64,000 bases of DNA from Cristatella mucedo (GCA_009760855.2 WPIO01000035.1:3001001-3065000), one strand, 5' to 3'. Shown: positions 34,895-47,003, counted from the stretch's first letter. Notes: generated by a model from the letters alone, not told the origin. A program made the numbers and translations.

Positions 34895-35455
34895 ACATCA
34901 TGTCTATCGTCAAGTCTGCCTATTTTCAGCTACATACCATTGCTAAAATTCGGACTTGTTAAGACAAGGATACCACATCAAAATAGGTCAATGCACTTGC
35001 GAAATCCGTCTCGACTAGAGATTACTGCTAACTGGTCTACTGGACTATGCATTCAGGTGGTTACATTAGGTGCATAACTGAGCAGCTAGGCTCGTTTGCC
35101 TTACTCGTCGTAGTTGTCGCATCACACCACTTTTAACTGACCTTCACTGAATCCCAGTCAAGCAACGCACAGATTGTAAGGTTTTGCCACTCACTTGTAC
35201 GTCCCTTCATTCTTTGGCTCTAGCCTAATTATCTAATCTACTTTCCCAATCTAAGCATTGCACCACCAGCATTTCTGAATCAACGCACGTAACTACACCT
35301 CGCACATACCTCAAGTCATCTGGATAACGCTACTTAAGTTCCAATGCTCCTAAAGCCTTCGATTCACTTCCAGCTGGCATCGTTTCATCCTATGAATATG
35401 TAAAATTTTATAGAAATAGTTTAAGGTCTCTAAGGGTGTCATATTATTAAAAAAA
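34895..35455 (+). mobile_element. LINE A 3' end, highly decayed
   Basis: Starts at ATCGTCAAGTCTGCCTATTTTCAGC and follows the C-terminal coding blocks to a collapsed tail TCTCTAAGGGTGTCATATTATT. Much of the 3' UTR is deleted. Confidence 0.7.
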
Positions 35456-35714
35456 TTCTTTGGTTCCGCAACTCGACTTAAACTGCAAGCATTAGGCTGA
35501 AATTGGAAATGCCAGCTCAGCTCTGCTCGTAGCTCAATTTTATAAAAAAAATTCTTATTTCCGTTGCATTACATTTGCTGCATACGTCATCAAAATGTCT
35601 GGCGGATGTATTTTCTAAGACTGTAGACGTGTCACGATTATGCCATCAACGATAAAATGCTCCACGATATAGCTACTATAAAGAACAGTAGTCCTAACAG
35701 ATCTGCTGCCCTTT

Positions 35715-36676
35715 TGTATGAATGTGGATGGCAGCAAACTCTCTTATATTGAATGATAATAAAAACAACTTATTAATCATGGAAAAAGCAAGGGTGATTA
35801 GGAAATTGGAAAGATTAATGTATATAACCTACTCTTCCATAATATCTACTGTTGAGTCTGCATGTATCCTAGGTGTCATATTCTAAAGTGACGTTTCATC
35901 AGACGACCAAATCAGCTCCACAGTCATGTCTGCCTACTTTCAGCTACCTAGCATTGCTATTTAAGTTGTCCATGTACTTGGGACATCCTGTCTCGACTTC
36001 TGTAACTCGCTGCATACTGGTCTACCGACCTGTGTAATCAGGTGCTATCTGCAGTTGCAAAACTTCGCCCCTAGGCTTGTCTGTCGTGAGGTTCACAGTT
36101 ACCACAAAGCACAGTTTCTCCATGACCTGCACTGGTTACTATCAAGCAACGCATCGGATTTAAGGTTCTGTCCTTGACTTTTAGGTTCCTTTAACATCCT
36201 ATACTTTTGGCCTTTTTATTCTTTGGCCTCAGCCTACCTATCAGGTCTACTCTCCCACCATGCTAAGCATTGTACCACTAGCTTTTCGAAATCCAATTGT
36301 TTACTAACAAATCGTATCAACCTCAAATCCAATGGAGACCGTACCTTTAGTTGACATTCTCCCAAAGTCTGAAACCCACTTCAGAATGTCGACCCGACAT
36401 TCATGTCTTTACGACATTAAAAAAAAACAAAAATACTGCTATTTATCGCATCCTTAATTAGTCCATTACTTGCTTATGCGTGCTGACACTGTGTATGCTG
36501 CCACTGGCCATATCTGCTTGCTGAGCCTATCCATGTCACCCCTAGCCATGTTATGCCTCTTATTGAGCATGCTACCAACAATCATCACATCGCACTTTCT
36601 TTGCAGAAAGTCTAAAGTGCCGATAAAGAGAATTAGTTTTCTAAGGGTGTTATATTGTATGTATTATTATTATTAT
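35715..36676 (+). mobile_element. LINE A 3' end, decayed
   Basis: Begins after the RT active site (GGATGGCAGCAAACTCTCTTA), continues through C-terminal blocks, 3' UTR and a degraded hairpin (about 36615-36650), then (ATT)n. Numerous indels; no ORF left. Confidence 0.75.
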
Positions 36677-36775
36677 ATTTAAAATCACAGAAGCTCTCTG
36701 TTACATTCTCAGACGTTAATTATGTAGAACAGTGGTTTTTAACCTTCCTAATGCTGCGATCTTTTAATACAGTTC

Positions 36776-37610
36776 ATAATAATAATAATAATAATAATAA
36801 TAATATTGCACTTGATAAAGCGCCCTCAGAGAACTTAATCTCTTTCTAGGCACTTTACATTTGCTGCAAAGTGATATGCAATAGAATAGTAAGTAAAATC
36901 ATGCTTGAAAAACAAACAAAATAAATAATATGGTTAGGGGTTACATGCACAGGGTCAGCATGCAAATGTGGTTAGTGGCAGCATGCACAGTGGCAGCACG
37001 CATAAGCACATCAATGACGAATCACAGGGACCCACTAAATGCTGTCCTAAATAGGTGTGTTTTTAAGTTTCTTTTAAATGTGGTCAGGTCAGGGGATGTT
37101 CTGACGCAGGTCGGGAGGGAGTTCCAGGCTTTGGGAGCATACGAGCTAAATGCACGGTCTCCAAAGGATTTAAGGTTTGTACGAGGTATTTCCAGACTGT
37201 TGGATTCCGAAAAGCGAGTGGTACGATGCTTGGCCTGATGGGCTGGAGCAATAGAATGAAGAGACCTAAAAGTGAGCGACAAAACCTTGAAGTCAATCCG
37301 TTGCTTGACTGGTAGCCAGTGCAGGTCGGCGAGAAGTGGAGTAATGTGGCAACTGCGACGCTCACGACAGACAAGCCTAGCTGCAGAGTTTTGCACCAGC
37401 TGCAATCGCCTGATCGCACATGCTGGTAGGCCAGTAAGCAGTGAGTTGCAGAAGTCAAGACGAGATGTCACGAATGCATGGACCAGCTTGGACGTGGTAT
37501 CCTTATCTAAACAAGCTCTAATTTTAGCAATGTTATGAAGCTGAAAATAGGCAGATTTGACTGTGGAGCTGATGTGGTCGTCTAACGAGAGGTCGCTTTG
37601 GAATATGATG
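36776..37610 (-). mobile_element. LINE A copy nested in the hAT MITE, young
   Basis: Minus-strand 5'-truncated copy with (ATT)n tail at the left, hairpin at about 36813-36855, 3' UTR and an open C-terminal coding region. It resembles 61490-62168 at over 90% by eye. It separates the MITE half CAGTTCAT from GCTGTGGCGAC. Confidence 0.88.
37022..37610 (-). pseudogene. LINE A C-terminal coding region, open
   Basis: Open from the truncation point to the natural stop at 37022. Blocks are FQSDLSLDDHISSTVKSA, IAKIRACLDKDTTSKLVH, HITPLLADLHWLPVKQRI and APKAWNSLPTCVRTSP, ending TAFSGSL. An in-frame deletion of several residues joins APA to HQAKH, where other copies have a YLSD-type segment between. Truncated, hence without enzyme domains. 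Confidence 0.85.
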
Positions 37611-38877
37611 CTGTGGCGACAGCAAATCAAATAATAAATGTGTGGGAAATGAAGAAATGCTTGTTTTCAGATGATTGTAGGCTAGCCATATGAATGGGCC
37701 GTACAACCCTCAGAGGGGTCGCGACTCACAGTTTGAGTACCACTGATCCAGAAGGATATAAGATGTAGCAGGGGTGACAAATTCTTTTTCCGGTAGTCCA
37801 GTGGAACAAAAGTCAGACAACAAGTCACTTTGGTCAAACCGGGAAGCCCTATCCATGCATTCTTGCAGGAGCAACATCTGAGGCCGATGGCTGTCAAGTG
37901 GATTTTGGGAAGAACCATATATGGTCTTGCCATCTTGTTACAGTGAGCAACCAAGCTTGGGCCGACGAAGCTCCGCCCTGCTTCTGGACTTCCTCAGGCT
38001 TACTGCAAATGAGTGATTGACTCTGAAAACTTAGTTTTGAAGGCCTGCTTCGATTTTGTGTGTGCAGGCAGCCTGATGACAAGAGAAGGCTAAGTTGTTT
38101 AATGACTTCCATGATCCTGCTTTGCATTCAAGATGACGAAAAGATAGAGATGCTATGTTATGCCAGATATGATTTGTAAAAAGACTGTATTTTTCTGGTG
38201 GACAAGCAGCATAATTTTAGCGGCTGTTAGGTGCTCCCTTTAAGGAGACAAGAGGAGATAGAGAAAAGCTCCCTCTCACACCGTCGGACTGGCAGACGGG
38301 GCCAGTGTCCGACGATGGGGCCATGCGATCTGTATATGACTTGGACGGCCTGAGGCCACAGCTGCACCTACATTGGTCGGCTTGAGCTCCCATACGTTTT
38401 GAGTGAGTTAGCTGACCCTTGGTGTGGAAAGGTTCCAAGAATTGGAGTGATTGCTGGTGTCTTTGTGTACAACTCACCAAGCTTCTAGAAAAAGCGTTTC
38501 AGCTTTGGCTGAAAGCTCTAGATAATAGCAGTGGATTATTGGAGCCATTTTGGGATACAGTGCAAGTACTTTGGCATGCTGTGCTCTCCAATGTGACTCC
38601 GAAAATTGATTAGTCCATCTTACCATAATAGTAAAAGTGGTAGCTAATCAGTTTGGGCCACTTTCTACTTGAAACTTCAAGAGCTGGTGTTAATGGTTAT
38701 GGTAATTAAATAAGTCTCCGGGCTATTTGATTTATGTAGGCAACAGTTAATTTGTTTGAACGGCAGAATTAATTTAGGGCTGGTGGTGCATCTCTAAGGT
38801 GAAGAGGCTCGAGAAGTAATTTTCTAGATATTAACATAGATCAAGGGTTAAGGTGCTGACCTGATTTTGGCTTAAAC

Positions 38878-39015
38878 AAGATGCAATTCATATTTATAGA
38901 ACCAACAGATAATTTAATCTCTATAAAGGCACTTCCTATATGCCACGGGCTCGAGCCCATGACCTCGGCTAGACCTTGATTAATCCGAGCACCTTTACCT
39001 TTGATCCTAATGGGC
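38878..39015 (-). mobile_element. SINE S1, only in F1
   Basis: Minus strand: AAGGTCTAGCCGAGGTC, B-box-like GGGCTCGAGCCCG, GGCATATAGGAAGTGCC and a decayed hairpin. F2 lacks it at the equivalent point (about 42260) and has a tetranucleotide microsatellite instead. Confidence 0.65.
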
Positions 39016-39954
39016 CCAGTGGTTGGTAGTAGACATTGTCTTAGTAGGCATTTGTGATTCAACTAAAGTTTTTATATAAACTAGACATAGTCGCATCAAT
39101 AATGAATTGGTACGGTTAACACTAGTCATTGATTGACAGTATTTAGAATTTCAGTTATGATAATCTTTTTTTCATTATTTCAACCTAAGAATGTAGTTAT
39201 TGTATTACTGCATTTGTCAAGGCAGCATGCCTTCAAAGCATTTGTAGGTATGATTTGCAGAGCATTCCTGTCGTAGGCTTCCATTCGAGAATGTTCATGA
39301 CATAGTCGAAGCAGGCGGCTCCTGCACACTGACCAAGCCTCATATACCTAGTTATTTAGTTTGCAGTTCCATTGCTATCGGCAGTCAGCATAGAAAGAAA
39401 CTGGAAATCTCGTAGAAAATTTGCATTTGCTCCTGCAACGATGATTGGTGGCAGCTGTCAGGAGAACCGAGTTAACATCTTGAAAATATGCCCTAAACAT
39501 CGTGTTTAGCTTTCTGACGCTTGACTAATACAATTATTATTTAGAAAACGTATTTATGCATCTAAAAAGATAGTTGTTCAGGCTATAGGTATCCAGAGTG
39601 CATTGCCAATAAATTCGTTGCCGTTAAAATTGTAAGACAATCACTGGTTTGTGCACGATAATATGACTCTCCTATTCAGATGTGTTAATCTTACTTCGTC
39701 GGCTAAGGCGAACTTTTGAACCTAGATTACATGAGTGCAGCTAGTGAATCGAAACCAGTTGTTCAGTGCTGCAGCCTACTTATCCGTGCTGGCTTGTTTT
39801 GTTATTTTTTTTGGCAAAAGCCTGCTTCTCTCGCATCCATCGAGGGTAGTCGTCGCAGCCAGCTGCTCCCTGGGTGCTCACATAGGGTGCCTAGGTTGTA
39901 CTCACACGAAACCAGTGGCCTGAAAATCTCTATGGCAATCACTTAATCGTAGGC

Positions 39955-40968
39955 AATAGGGAAGACCTGATGCTCAAAATCGGCTCAGCCACAATATCTC
40001 CTGTTGAATCTGCACATATCCTAGGTGTCCTATTGCAAAGTAGCATTTCAAAAGACGACCTCCCAAGCTCCACAGTCATATCTGCCTACTTCCATCTCCT
40101 TAAATTCGCTCAAATTTGGGCTTGTTCAGATAAGTATAGCTAGTCATATTCATATTCATATTCATATTCATATTCATTATTCATTTCGTTTGTTTTTTCA
40201 AGCATGATTTTACTTACCTTTCAATTGCATTTCACTTTACAGCAAATGTAAAGCGCCTAGAGAGAGATTAAGTTCTCTGAGGGCGCTTTATCAAGTGAAT
40301 TATTATTATTATTATTAGTCTTAATTGGTGCCTGAATTTGTGACATTCGTCTTAGTTCCTGTACCTCACTGTTTGCTATTCTATCAGGCTGTGCAATTAG
40401 ACACTTTAGTTGATGCAACATATTACAGCTAGGCTCATTTGTACAGAGCGTTGAAACTGCCACATCACACTACTTCTTGCTAACTTGCACTGGCTCCCAA
40501 TTAAGCATCACATTGACTTTAAGGTCCTGCCGATTACTTTTAAGACCATTCATTCTCTTGCTCCAGCCTAAATCTCAGAACTACTCAGCTACCAGGCTAA
40601 GAATTTTACAGCCTTCTATTTGGACTCACATCGTTTAGCCATACTTCGTATGAACTTCAAAATTGTTGGATTTCATGCATTTAGGTCGTTCGCTCCTAAA
40701 TCATGGAACCTTCCTACCCACTCACGTCAAAAAGTCCCCTGACATGATGACATTTAAAAGATGTATACAATGCGCATGTTTTTTTACAGGGTTTAGTGGG
40801 TCTTTGTGATTCGCTCTTGGGATGCATGTACTTGTTTACTCTATGCTTGCTGCTTTTGGATGTCACAACTAAACATTTGGCTATCACTTATATGTAGCAT
40901 ATGTATAGTGCACACAGAGAGATTAAGTTATTTTATGGCGATATAAAAATTGTTATTACAATTATTAT
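39955..40968 (+). mobile_element. LINE A copy inherited by F1
   Basis: Begins at GACCTGATGCTCAAAATCGG, after the RT domain, and reaches a degraded hairpin and a tail TTGTTATTACAATTATTATT. Interrupted at 40146-40316. The copy at 43165-44030 sits at the same place in F2 and shares diagnostic substitutions, so the insertion is older than the duplication. Confidence 0.8.
40146..40316 (+). mobile_element. Young LINE A 3'-end insertion nested in F1
   Basis: About 171 bases: an expanded (ATATTC)n start, then ATTCATTTCGTTTG, the end of the 3' UTR, hairpin arms at 40250-40257 and 40282-40289, and (ATT)n. TAGTC flanks both sides (40141-40145 and 40316-40320), sharing the boundary T. The site is intact in F2, so it inserted after the duplication. 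Confidence 0.85.
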
Positions 40969-41176
40969 TTTCGCCTAGCTTTTGGAAACGGGCGATTGAT
41001 GAATCCCTTCGTCATCGAGAATTCACACGGACCGACACCTTACTTGGCGACTAAAAAAACTGACATGTGCAGCTACATGTTTTGTGAATCTCCTCTTCTT
41101 TTCAGAATGCACACTACCGACGACCTTGGCCAAGTACTAGTGCATTTGAGGTGTCAGTGTACAGTGTGCTGTATGA

Positions 41177-41222
41177 TTCTATGTCTATTCTATGTCTATT
41201 CTATGTCTATTCTATGTATGCT
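41177..41222. repeat. 11-bp tandem repeat at the F1/F2 junction
   Basis: Four units of TTCTATGTCTA, the last imperfect. It sits at the boundary between the duplicated units and may mark the joining point. Confidence 0.85.
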
Positions 41223-42267
41223 GACATTCTTCTTGCAGTGGTTCATTGGAAAATCAGTCAGACACCGAGTAACTTTGGTCTCAACGGGAGACCTTATCCA
41301 TGCATTCTTGCAGTAGTTACAGCTAATGTCGAAGGGTGTCTCGCGGATTTTGGGAAGGACCGTAAATGATCTTGCCATCTTGTTAGGGTGAGCAACCAAG
41401 CTTGGGTCAAATAAGCTCCGGCCTGCTTCCGGACTCCCTCAGGCCTACTCCAGATGAGTGACTGTTTGAAGACCTGCTTTGCGTTTGGACAGGCAGGCAG
41501 CCTGAGGAAAGAGGAGGCCAGCTTTGTTCACCGACTTCTATCATCCTGCTTTGAAAGCAAGATAAAGAACAGATAGAGATGGTATAACTACATATACGAT
41601 TCATAAAAAGGCACTATTTTTGCTGGTAGACAAGCAGTATATATGCAGGGGCTGTTAGTTGCTCTGTTTAAGGAGAAGAGAGGAGGTAGAGAAAAGCTTA
41701 CCTCGGACCGTCTGACTGGCTTAAAGGGGGCAGTGTCCGACGACTGGATCACACGACCTGTGTATAACTTGGTCAGCCTAAGACCACAGCTGTACATGGT
41801 GAGTTAGCTGACCCTTGTGGTCGACGTTCGAAGAATTTGACCGATCACTGGAGTCTTTTTGGACCTTCACCGGACTGAGCATCTAGAGGTAGTGGTTTAG
41901 CTTGTGCTGAAAGCTCTAGACAATAACAGTAGATTATTGGCACCATTTTGGGATATAGTGCAAGTAGCTTGGCATACTGTATTATCTGATGTGACTCCGA
42001 AATCCTTTAGTCCATCTTACCTAAAAGTAGAAGTGGTAGCTAATCAATAAGGGCCACTTTCTACCACAAACTTCTAGAGCTGATGTTTAGAATTATGCCA
42101 ACTAAGCAAATCTCAGGACTATTGGATTTAAATAGGTACGAATTAAATTTGTTTGGACGGCCAAATAAACTTGGTGCTGGTATTGCATCATAGCAGGTGA
42201 AGAAGCTCGAGACGAGATCTTTTAGATCGCAACATGGATCAAGGGGTAAGGTATATGATTAATTGTC

Positions 42268-42425
42268 AGATGTAGATAGATAGATAGATACTTAGATACA
42301 TGGATACATACATACACATAAATGCATATACATACATACATACATACATACGTACGTACATACGTACATACATACACACATATATGCATGCCTGCAATAC
42401 ATAGCAACATCATACAAACATACAT
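42268..42425. repeat. (GATA)n/(CATA)n microsatellite
   Basis: Compound tetranucleotide repeat starting with TAGA units and continuing with CATA and CGTA units. The minus-strand frame rich in Tyr, Val and Cys through it is an artefact. Confidence 0.9.
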
Positions 42426-42831
42426 GCATGGTCAAATTTCTGATGCTTAGCTGACACAATTATGTAGAGACAGGTTTTTAATACATCTAAACAGATAGTT
42501 TTCCAGTGATTGGTATCCAGTGTGCATTGCACATACAATTCGTATGTGTTAAAATATTGAAACTAGGATTGGTTGGTACAGGATGGTATGAGTTTTACTG
42601 TCAGATGTATTTGGCATATTTTTTCGGCGATGCCCAACTTTTGAACCTAGATTACATGAGTGCAGATAGTGAATCGATAACAGTTGTAGACTGGTGCAGA
42701 ACTAGTGGCCGTGATGTCTCATTTCACTAGCTCTTTACAAAAAGCCTGCCACTCTCTCGTATCCACATTGTCCGATCGTTTCAGTCAGCTGCTACTTTTG
42801 TACATACGTTGGGTGCCCAGGATCTTATGCA

Positions 42832-43107
42832 TCTACAACTACTTTACTGCTGCCGACTATAGCTCATCCTTTTCAGGCGTTCTGAGCGGCTACTTCCATG
42901 CTACTCACTACCTCAACTACTCTCCTAACTCTGCTACGATTCCCACTTTCTCTTTTTTGCATGAGAGAAAGTCTGTTGGCTACCGATTGCCTACCGAAAG
43001 CAGCTTAGGCTGTGAGTGACTACAAAAAACTCTCCTATGTAACACTCACATAGTCTTAATGATTTCGTGGAGCCACAGACGGAGATGCATTACATTAGAT
43101 TACATCA
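42832..43107 (+). mobile_element. LINE B 3' end, only in F2
   Basis: Matches 58998-59280: CTGCCGACTATAGCTC, GGCTACTTCCATGCTACTCAC, GAGAAAGTCTGTTGGCTACCG, and tail GGAGATGCATTACATTAGATTACAT. Flanked by CTTATGCA (42824-42831) and CTCATGCA (43108-43115), 7 of 8 identical, a likely target-site duplication. F1 has an empty site. Confidence 0.8.
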
Positions 43108-43164
43108 CTCATGCACTATCAGAGGCCTGAAACCTGCCTTGAAAATTAGTTCTATAGAAATAGA

Positions 43165-44030
43165 AGGACACGATGGTCAAAATCGGCTCCACCACCAAAT
43201 CTCCTGGTGAATCTGAACTTATCCAAGGTGTCCTATTACACAGTTGCATTTCATGAGACGACCAAACCAGCTTCACAGCTATGTCTGCCTGCTTTCAGCT
43301 ACATAACATTGCTCTAATTAGGGCTTATTTAGACAAGTATGCCACATCCTTATTGGTCGTAGCATTTGCAACATCGGCCTCGACTTCTGTAACTCACTGT
43401 TTGCTGATCTACCAGTGTGTGCATTTAGGCATTTGCAGTTGATGCAACACTCTGCATCTAGGCTCGTTTGTCGTGACCTTCAAATAAGCCAAATCACACC
43501 TCCTCTTGCTGTCCTGTACTGGCTCCCAATCAAGCAGCATATCGACTTCAAGGTTCTGCCATTGCCTCTTAAGGCCATCCATTCTCTGATTCTAGCCTGC
43601 ATCTCAGAACTAGTCTCTTACCAGGGTACGTGTCGTACAACGTGCTCTTCCAACTCAAACCGTGTAGCCATCCATCGCGGGAGCCTCAAAATCTTTGGAG
43701 CCCCTGCCTTTAGTTCGTACACTCCCAAAGCTTGAAACTCTCTATCTACTTACGACACACGGTCCCCTACCAAGACGACATTTAAAAAGAAGCTTAAAAC
43801 GAACATTTTCTTTTTACAGCATTTGGTGGGTCTTTGCGATTCACCCTTCGTGTGAATGTAATTACTTATACTATCTCGTGTGCATGTACTTGCTTATACT
43901 ATGCCTGCTACTTTCAGGATGTTACCACCTAACATCCGGTAAAGATTTATGTGCAGCATATGCAAAGTACGCGTGAAGAGATTCAGTTCTCTTAGGGCGT
44001 TATTTACACTTTATTGATTGCAATTGTTAT
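43165..44030 (+). mobile_element. LINE A copy inherited by F2
   Basis: Orthologous in position to 39955-40968. The longest remaining frame is 43415-43735 (LPIKQHIDFKVLPL block). Tail AGATTCAGTTCTCTTAGGGCG, then TTGATTGCAATTGTTATT. Confidence 0.8.
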
Positions 44031-44240
44031 TCTCGCCTAGCTTTCGGAAATGGACAATCGACCAGTCCCTTCATCATCACAAACGCACAAGAACAGATAC
44101 TTTACTTGGCGACTCAAAAAAACGAACATGCTATGCTACATGTGTTGTAAATTTTCTCGTCCGTTCAGCATGCACGTCACCGACAGCCTTGGCAAAGTAC
44201 TGCTGCATTTGAGCTGGCCGTGAATCATGTTACAGCAGCC

Positions 44241-46884
44241 ACTGCAGCCGCTGGTGTTTGTTCACCTTCTGCCGATGCTAATGACGATGCTGAGGCTGCT
44301 GATGTGGCTCGATGTCCCCTTGCTGACATGCTTCATTTAGCTTTCTGCATCAGTTCTGTTAGCGATGCCACTTGGCATCGGAGAGACTGTGGCTGAAAAC
44401 TGATGACAGCATTGGAAAGTTTAATGAGTAATCCTCCTGATGGGCTTCAAGATCTGCCATTTGTGATGCCACCCCCATCACTAGCCTGTGTCCGAACGAG
44501 TCGCGATAGCCAGCACCTGATGAGTTATAGCTCTTCTTGCTTTTATCTTTCCCAGCTTCACTTCTCCCAGTCCCAACCTACTCACTATCCCGTGGCTGCC
44601 TAAGTCGTATGTCTAATCTTTTATTGCCAATGAAATTCATCACGAGGCTTTTTTAATAGCATAACCGAGTAAGCATACGTCAGGAAGCAACCAATATACC
44701 AGGTTATTATATTTATGACATCGTCTATGGCAAGTTTGCCTAGAACTGGTGCAGACCCAAGTATCACTGCAGATAGAGGTGGTTACACTACTTATGCCTC
44801 GAGTTGGCTATTAGTAGGAAGTGGGCTGCCGTAATCCGAATACGTCTGCATATTTAAAGTTTCTCTCTGAAATATTACCGGGAAAGAGACTTGATAGTAT
44901 AACTTCTTCCCACAAGGTCCCCTTCCTCTCAGTAGTGCCCGAAAATTCCTCCTGCCTAGTTATTACCTTGTTAACAGCCAGCTCGAGGAGCAGTTTTTTA
45001 AATAATTTCTCGTAAACTTTTGACAACCACAGCCATACCTAATGTCAGTGAAGCCAGCCATCAGTTTCCACTGGCAATCCCAACGTAAAATATTCGAGTC
45101 ATTAAGTAGCACGAAGCTGCACACGCACTTGAAAGTGTTTTCTCGATTTCCCTCAGGCTCTCGTACCGCTCGATGATGCAGCTGCAAAATAAAAAAATAG
45201 CTTGGCTAGTGCATATGTTGAACCATTCTTATCATGCTTGTTTTGGAATCGACTGCTCGCTGTTTCTAAGTGGCTGCTGAAAGCTGCTAAATAGAAAGCG
45301 GCTGAGATTTTTAATGGCACCTCAGTCTAAGTCTTAAAATAATGTAATTAAATGTATCTGCCTGACACATGGTAAAACCACTCACAGTTTTACCCACAGG
45401 AGCTGCTTCCTCTAAGGCTCGCAAAGCCAAGCTGCCTTCTAAAGCTTTCTGTCAGCTAAATATGTACACGTCCTTTCTCAGTGCACGAACTTTGTGCTGC
45501 ATGTTGGTTTACCCAACACCCTGGTCAGATGGCTGCCTGTAAGCTGGGACTCAGTTAGTCTTTTTGATGCGGGGATATCCGGAGCCGGCAGCTGGCTTGC
45601 CAAAGTTTCTGCTTGTTAGCCATGCTGCTCCACTCGAACGTGTACCGAGTAGACGACCATTCCATTGCCTGTTGTTGCTATCGTTGTTTAAGCATGTCAG
45701 AGTTTTTGTGCACACGAGTAAGCCTGCTTTCTTGCAACTTGACAGGAGGTTATGCGGGGAAATCACGAGTTCACGTTCTGCCCCCTATGCAGCTGCAAGA
45801 GGGATGTCCCTGCCAACACATTGGCAATTGAGGCACCTGTCGGACAGATTATCGGCTACGTTCACATAATGTAAGCAAGAGCCTTAATCAATTAGCCTCT
45901 AAGTGCTGCCCAAACAGCAAGCTAACAGTAACTCCTTGGACTGATGGCTGGTGTTCACACTTGCTTGGATTTGGTAATAGAGCGGCTTTGTGATGCAAAG
46001 AGCTGTTTTCTATGCAGTCACGAATAGTTAAATGTGCCAGGCATTGCATTTTTCCTTTTCACATAAATCTCGAAATACCTTCGGGTACTTTGGTAATTCA
46101 CTAAACCTTTAATGAAGCACGGTCAAGGAAGGATTAGCCTAACACGTGTCGCTTGAAGATAGTCAAGCACTCGGTTGCAGATTATAGCTTGTTATCGTGT
46201 TTCAAGATAGCCGGCTGATAAATCTCTATAAACAACCAGCTTTTTGTCGTCAGTAGTGCCTCTTACTTTACTACAAGAATAAAAGACCGAAGTCTTACAG
46301 GCTGCCACGTATTTATGGACCGGCGGCACAAAACTGGCTTGCAGCTAGATTAATCTGTAGCTCTATGTCACAAAATCAACACATAGGCCATTGCCTGTCC
46401 ATATGCAGTTAATTTGAATTCTGTGCTTTCAGCTTAGAAAGACATGAATTTTGGGCCAAGGCGCAAAACCTTTCGCTGAAGTAATAAAAACATGATAAGA
46501 AAAATAAATCCTGTGCATGGCATTACAGCAGAAATGAATGTCTAATAGGTCACTCTAAAAGCTGCTGAAAGAAATGTAAAAACATGATTTTGTGAAAGGC
46601 ACGGTATAATGCATAGGTAAGCATTGAAGCACCGAAATGAAATCACAGCTGCTGCTTCACAAGACAAGAACCCCATGTTAACCTGAATTAAGTTAACCAC
46701 GGGTATATAGTAGTTGTCATTAACGTTGCTTAAGAAAGTTTCAAATAGTTTGGGTCACAACCACTAACCCATTGTCAGAAGTGTACCTTTTTATAGGAGT
46801 CTTGATTTTAAATTATTCGGATAGGTAGGCAAGAGCAAGAGATTGGAGTGACCCAAGTTGATTCACCAAATACTACAGTCAATA
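44241..46884. other. Unassigned sequence
   Basis: An open stretch at about 44226-44396 (Ala/Asp-rich: SADANDDAEAADVA) follows the end of F2, and frames at 45551-45869 overlap on both strands. None has recognised motifs or convincing splice borders. No repeat family identified. Confidence 0.35.
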
Positions 46885-47003
46885 TGCCCCTGAATGTTCG
46901 GCCAGTAGGTTCGGCAGAGGTCCTGGGCCTAAGCAAAGTGGTATATGAAGCACCTTAACATAAATTAAGTTCTCCTAGGGTGCTATGTATATAAGTTATA
47001 TAT
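46885..47003 (+). mobile_element. SINE S1, decayed
   Basis: GGCAGAGGTCCTGGGCCTAAGC (B-box area), GGTATATGAAGCACC, ATTAAGTTCTCCTAGGGTGCT and an AT-rich end match the S1 body and tail. Confidence 0.6.

Larger units (their letters stand above)
36730..37745. mobile_element. SPIN-like hAT MITE, split by a LINE
   Basis: Left end CAGTGGTTTTTAACCTT at 36730 and right end ...GGGTCGCGACTCACAG...CCACTG finishing at 37745 form imperfect terminal inverted repeats of the CAGNGGTTCTCAACC type known from SPIN and related Charlie-like hATs. The flanks ATGTAGAA (36722-36729) and ATCCAGAA (37746-37753) agree at 6 of 8 positions and fit the hAT target pattern nTnnnnAn. Subtracting the LINE A insert (36776-37610) leaves 181 bases, the length of the copy at 63074-63254. 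No transposase is encoded, so it is non-autonomous. Confidence 0.75.
37768..41180. repeat. Tandem segmental duplication copy F1
   Basis: Collinear with 41222-44240. Anchors are 37845-37875 with 41290-41320 (CCATGCATTCTTGCAG), 38230-38300 with 41650-41705, 38500-38640 with 41905-42040, 39710-39750 with 42635-42680, LINE A copies at 39955 and 43165, and 40968-41160 with 44030-44220. Private insertions are S1 at 38878-39015 and the nested LINE A tail at 40146-40316. Frames at 38217-38480 and elsewhere are not conserved in F2, so I see no shared gene. Confidence 0.8.
41222..44240. repeat. Tandem segmental duplication copy F2
   Basis: Partner of 37768-41180 (anchors there). Private features are the tetranucleotide microsatellite at 42268-42425 and the LINE B insertion at 42832-43107. 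Confidence 0.8.

Noticed and set aside
37272-37538. Plus-strand 88-codon frame, also seen at 30496-30762 (minus), 27881-28153 (minus) and 61998-62282 (plus)
   Set aside because: It is the antisense shadow of the LINE A C-terminal coding region in each copy, so its recurrence comes from the LINE and is not evidence of a separate gene.
41177-41222. CRISPR-like or other spaced repeat array
   Set aside because: Only contiguous 11-base units without spacers, in a eukaryotic setting; the same applies to the microsatellites.
42222-42425. Minus-strand frame rich in Tyr, Val and Cys
   Set aside because: Translation of a tetranucleotide microsatellite.
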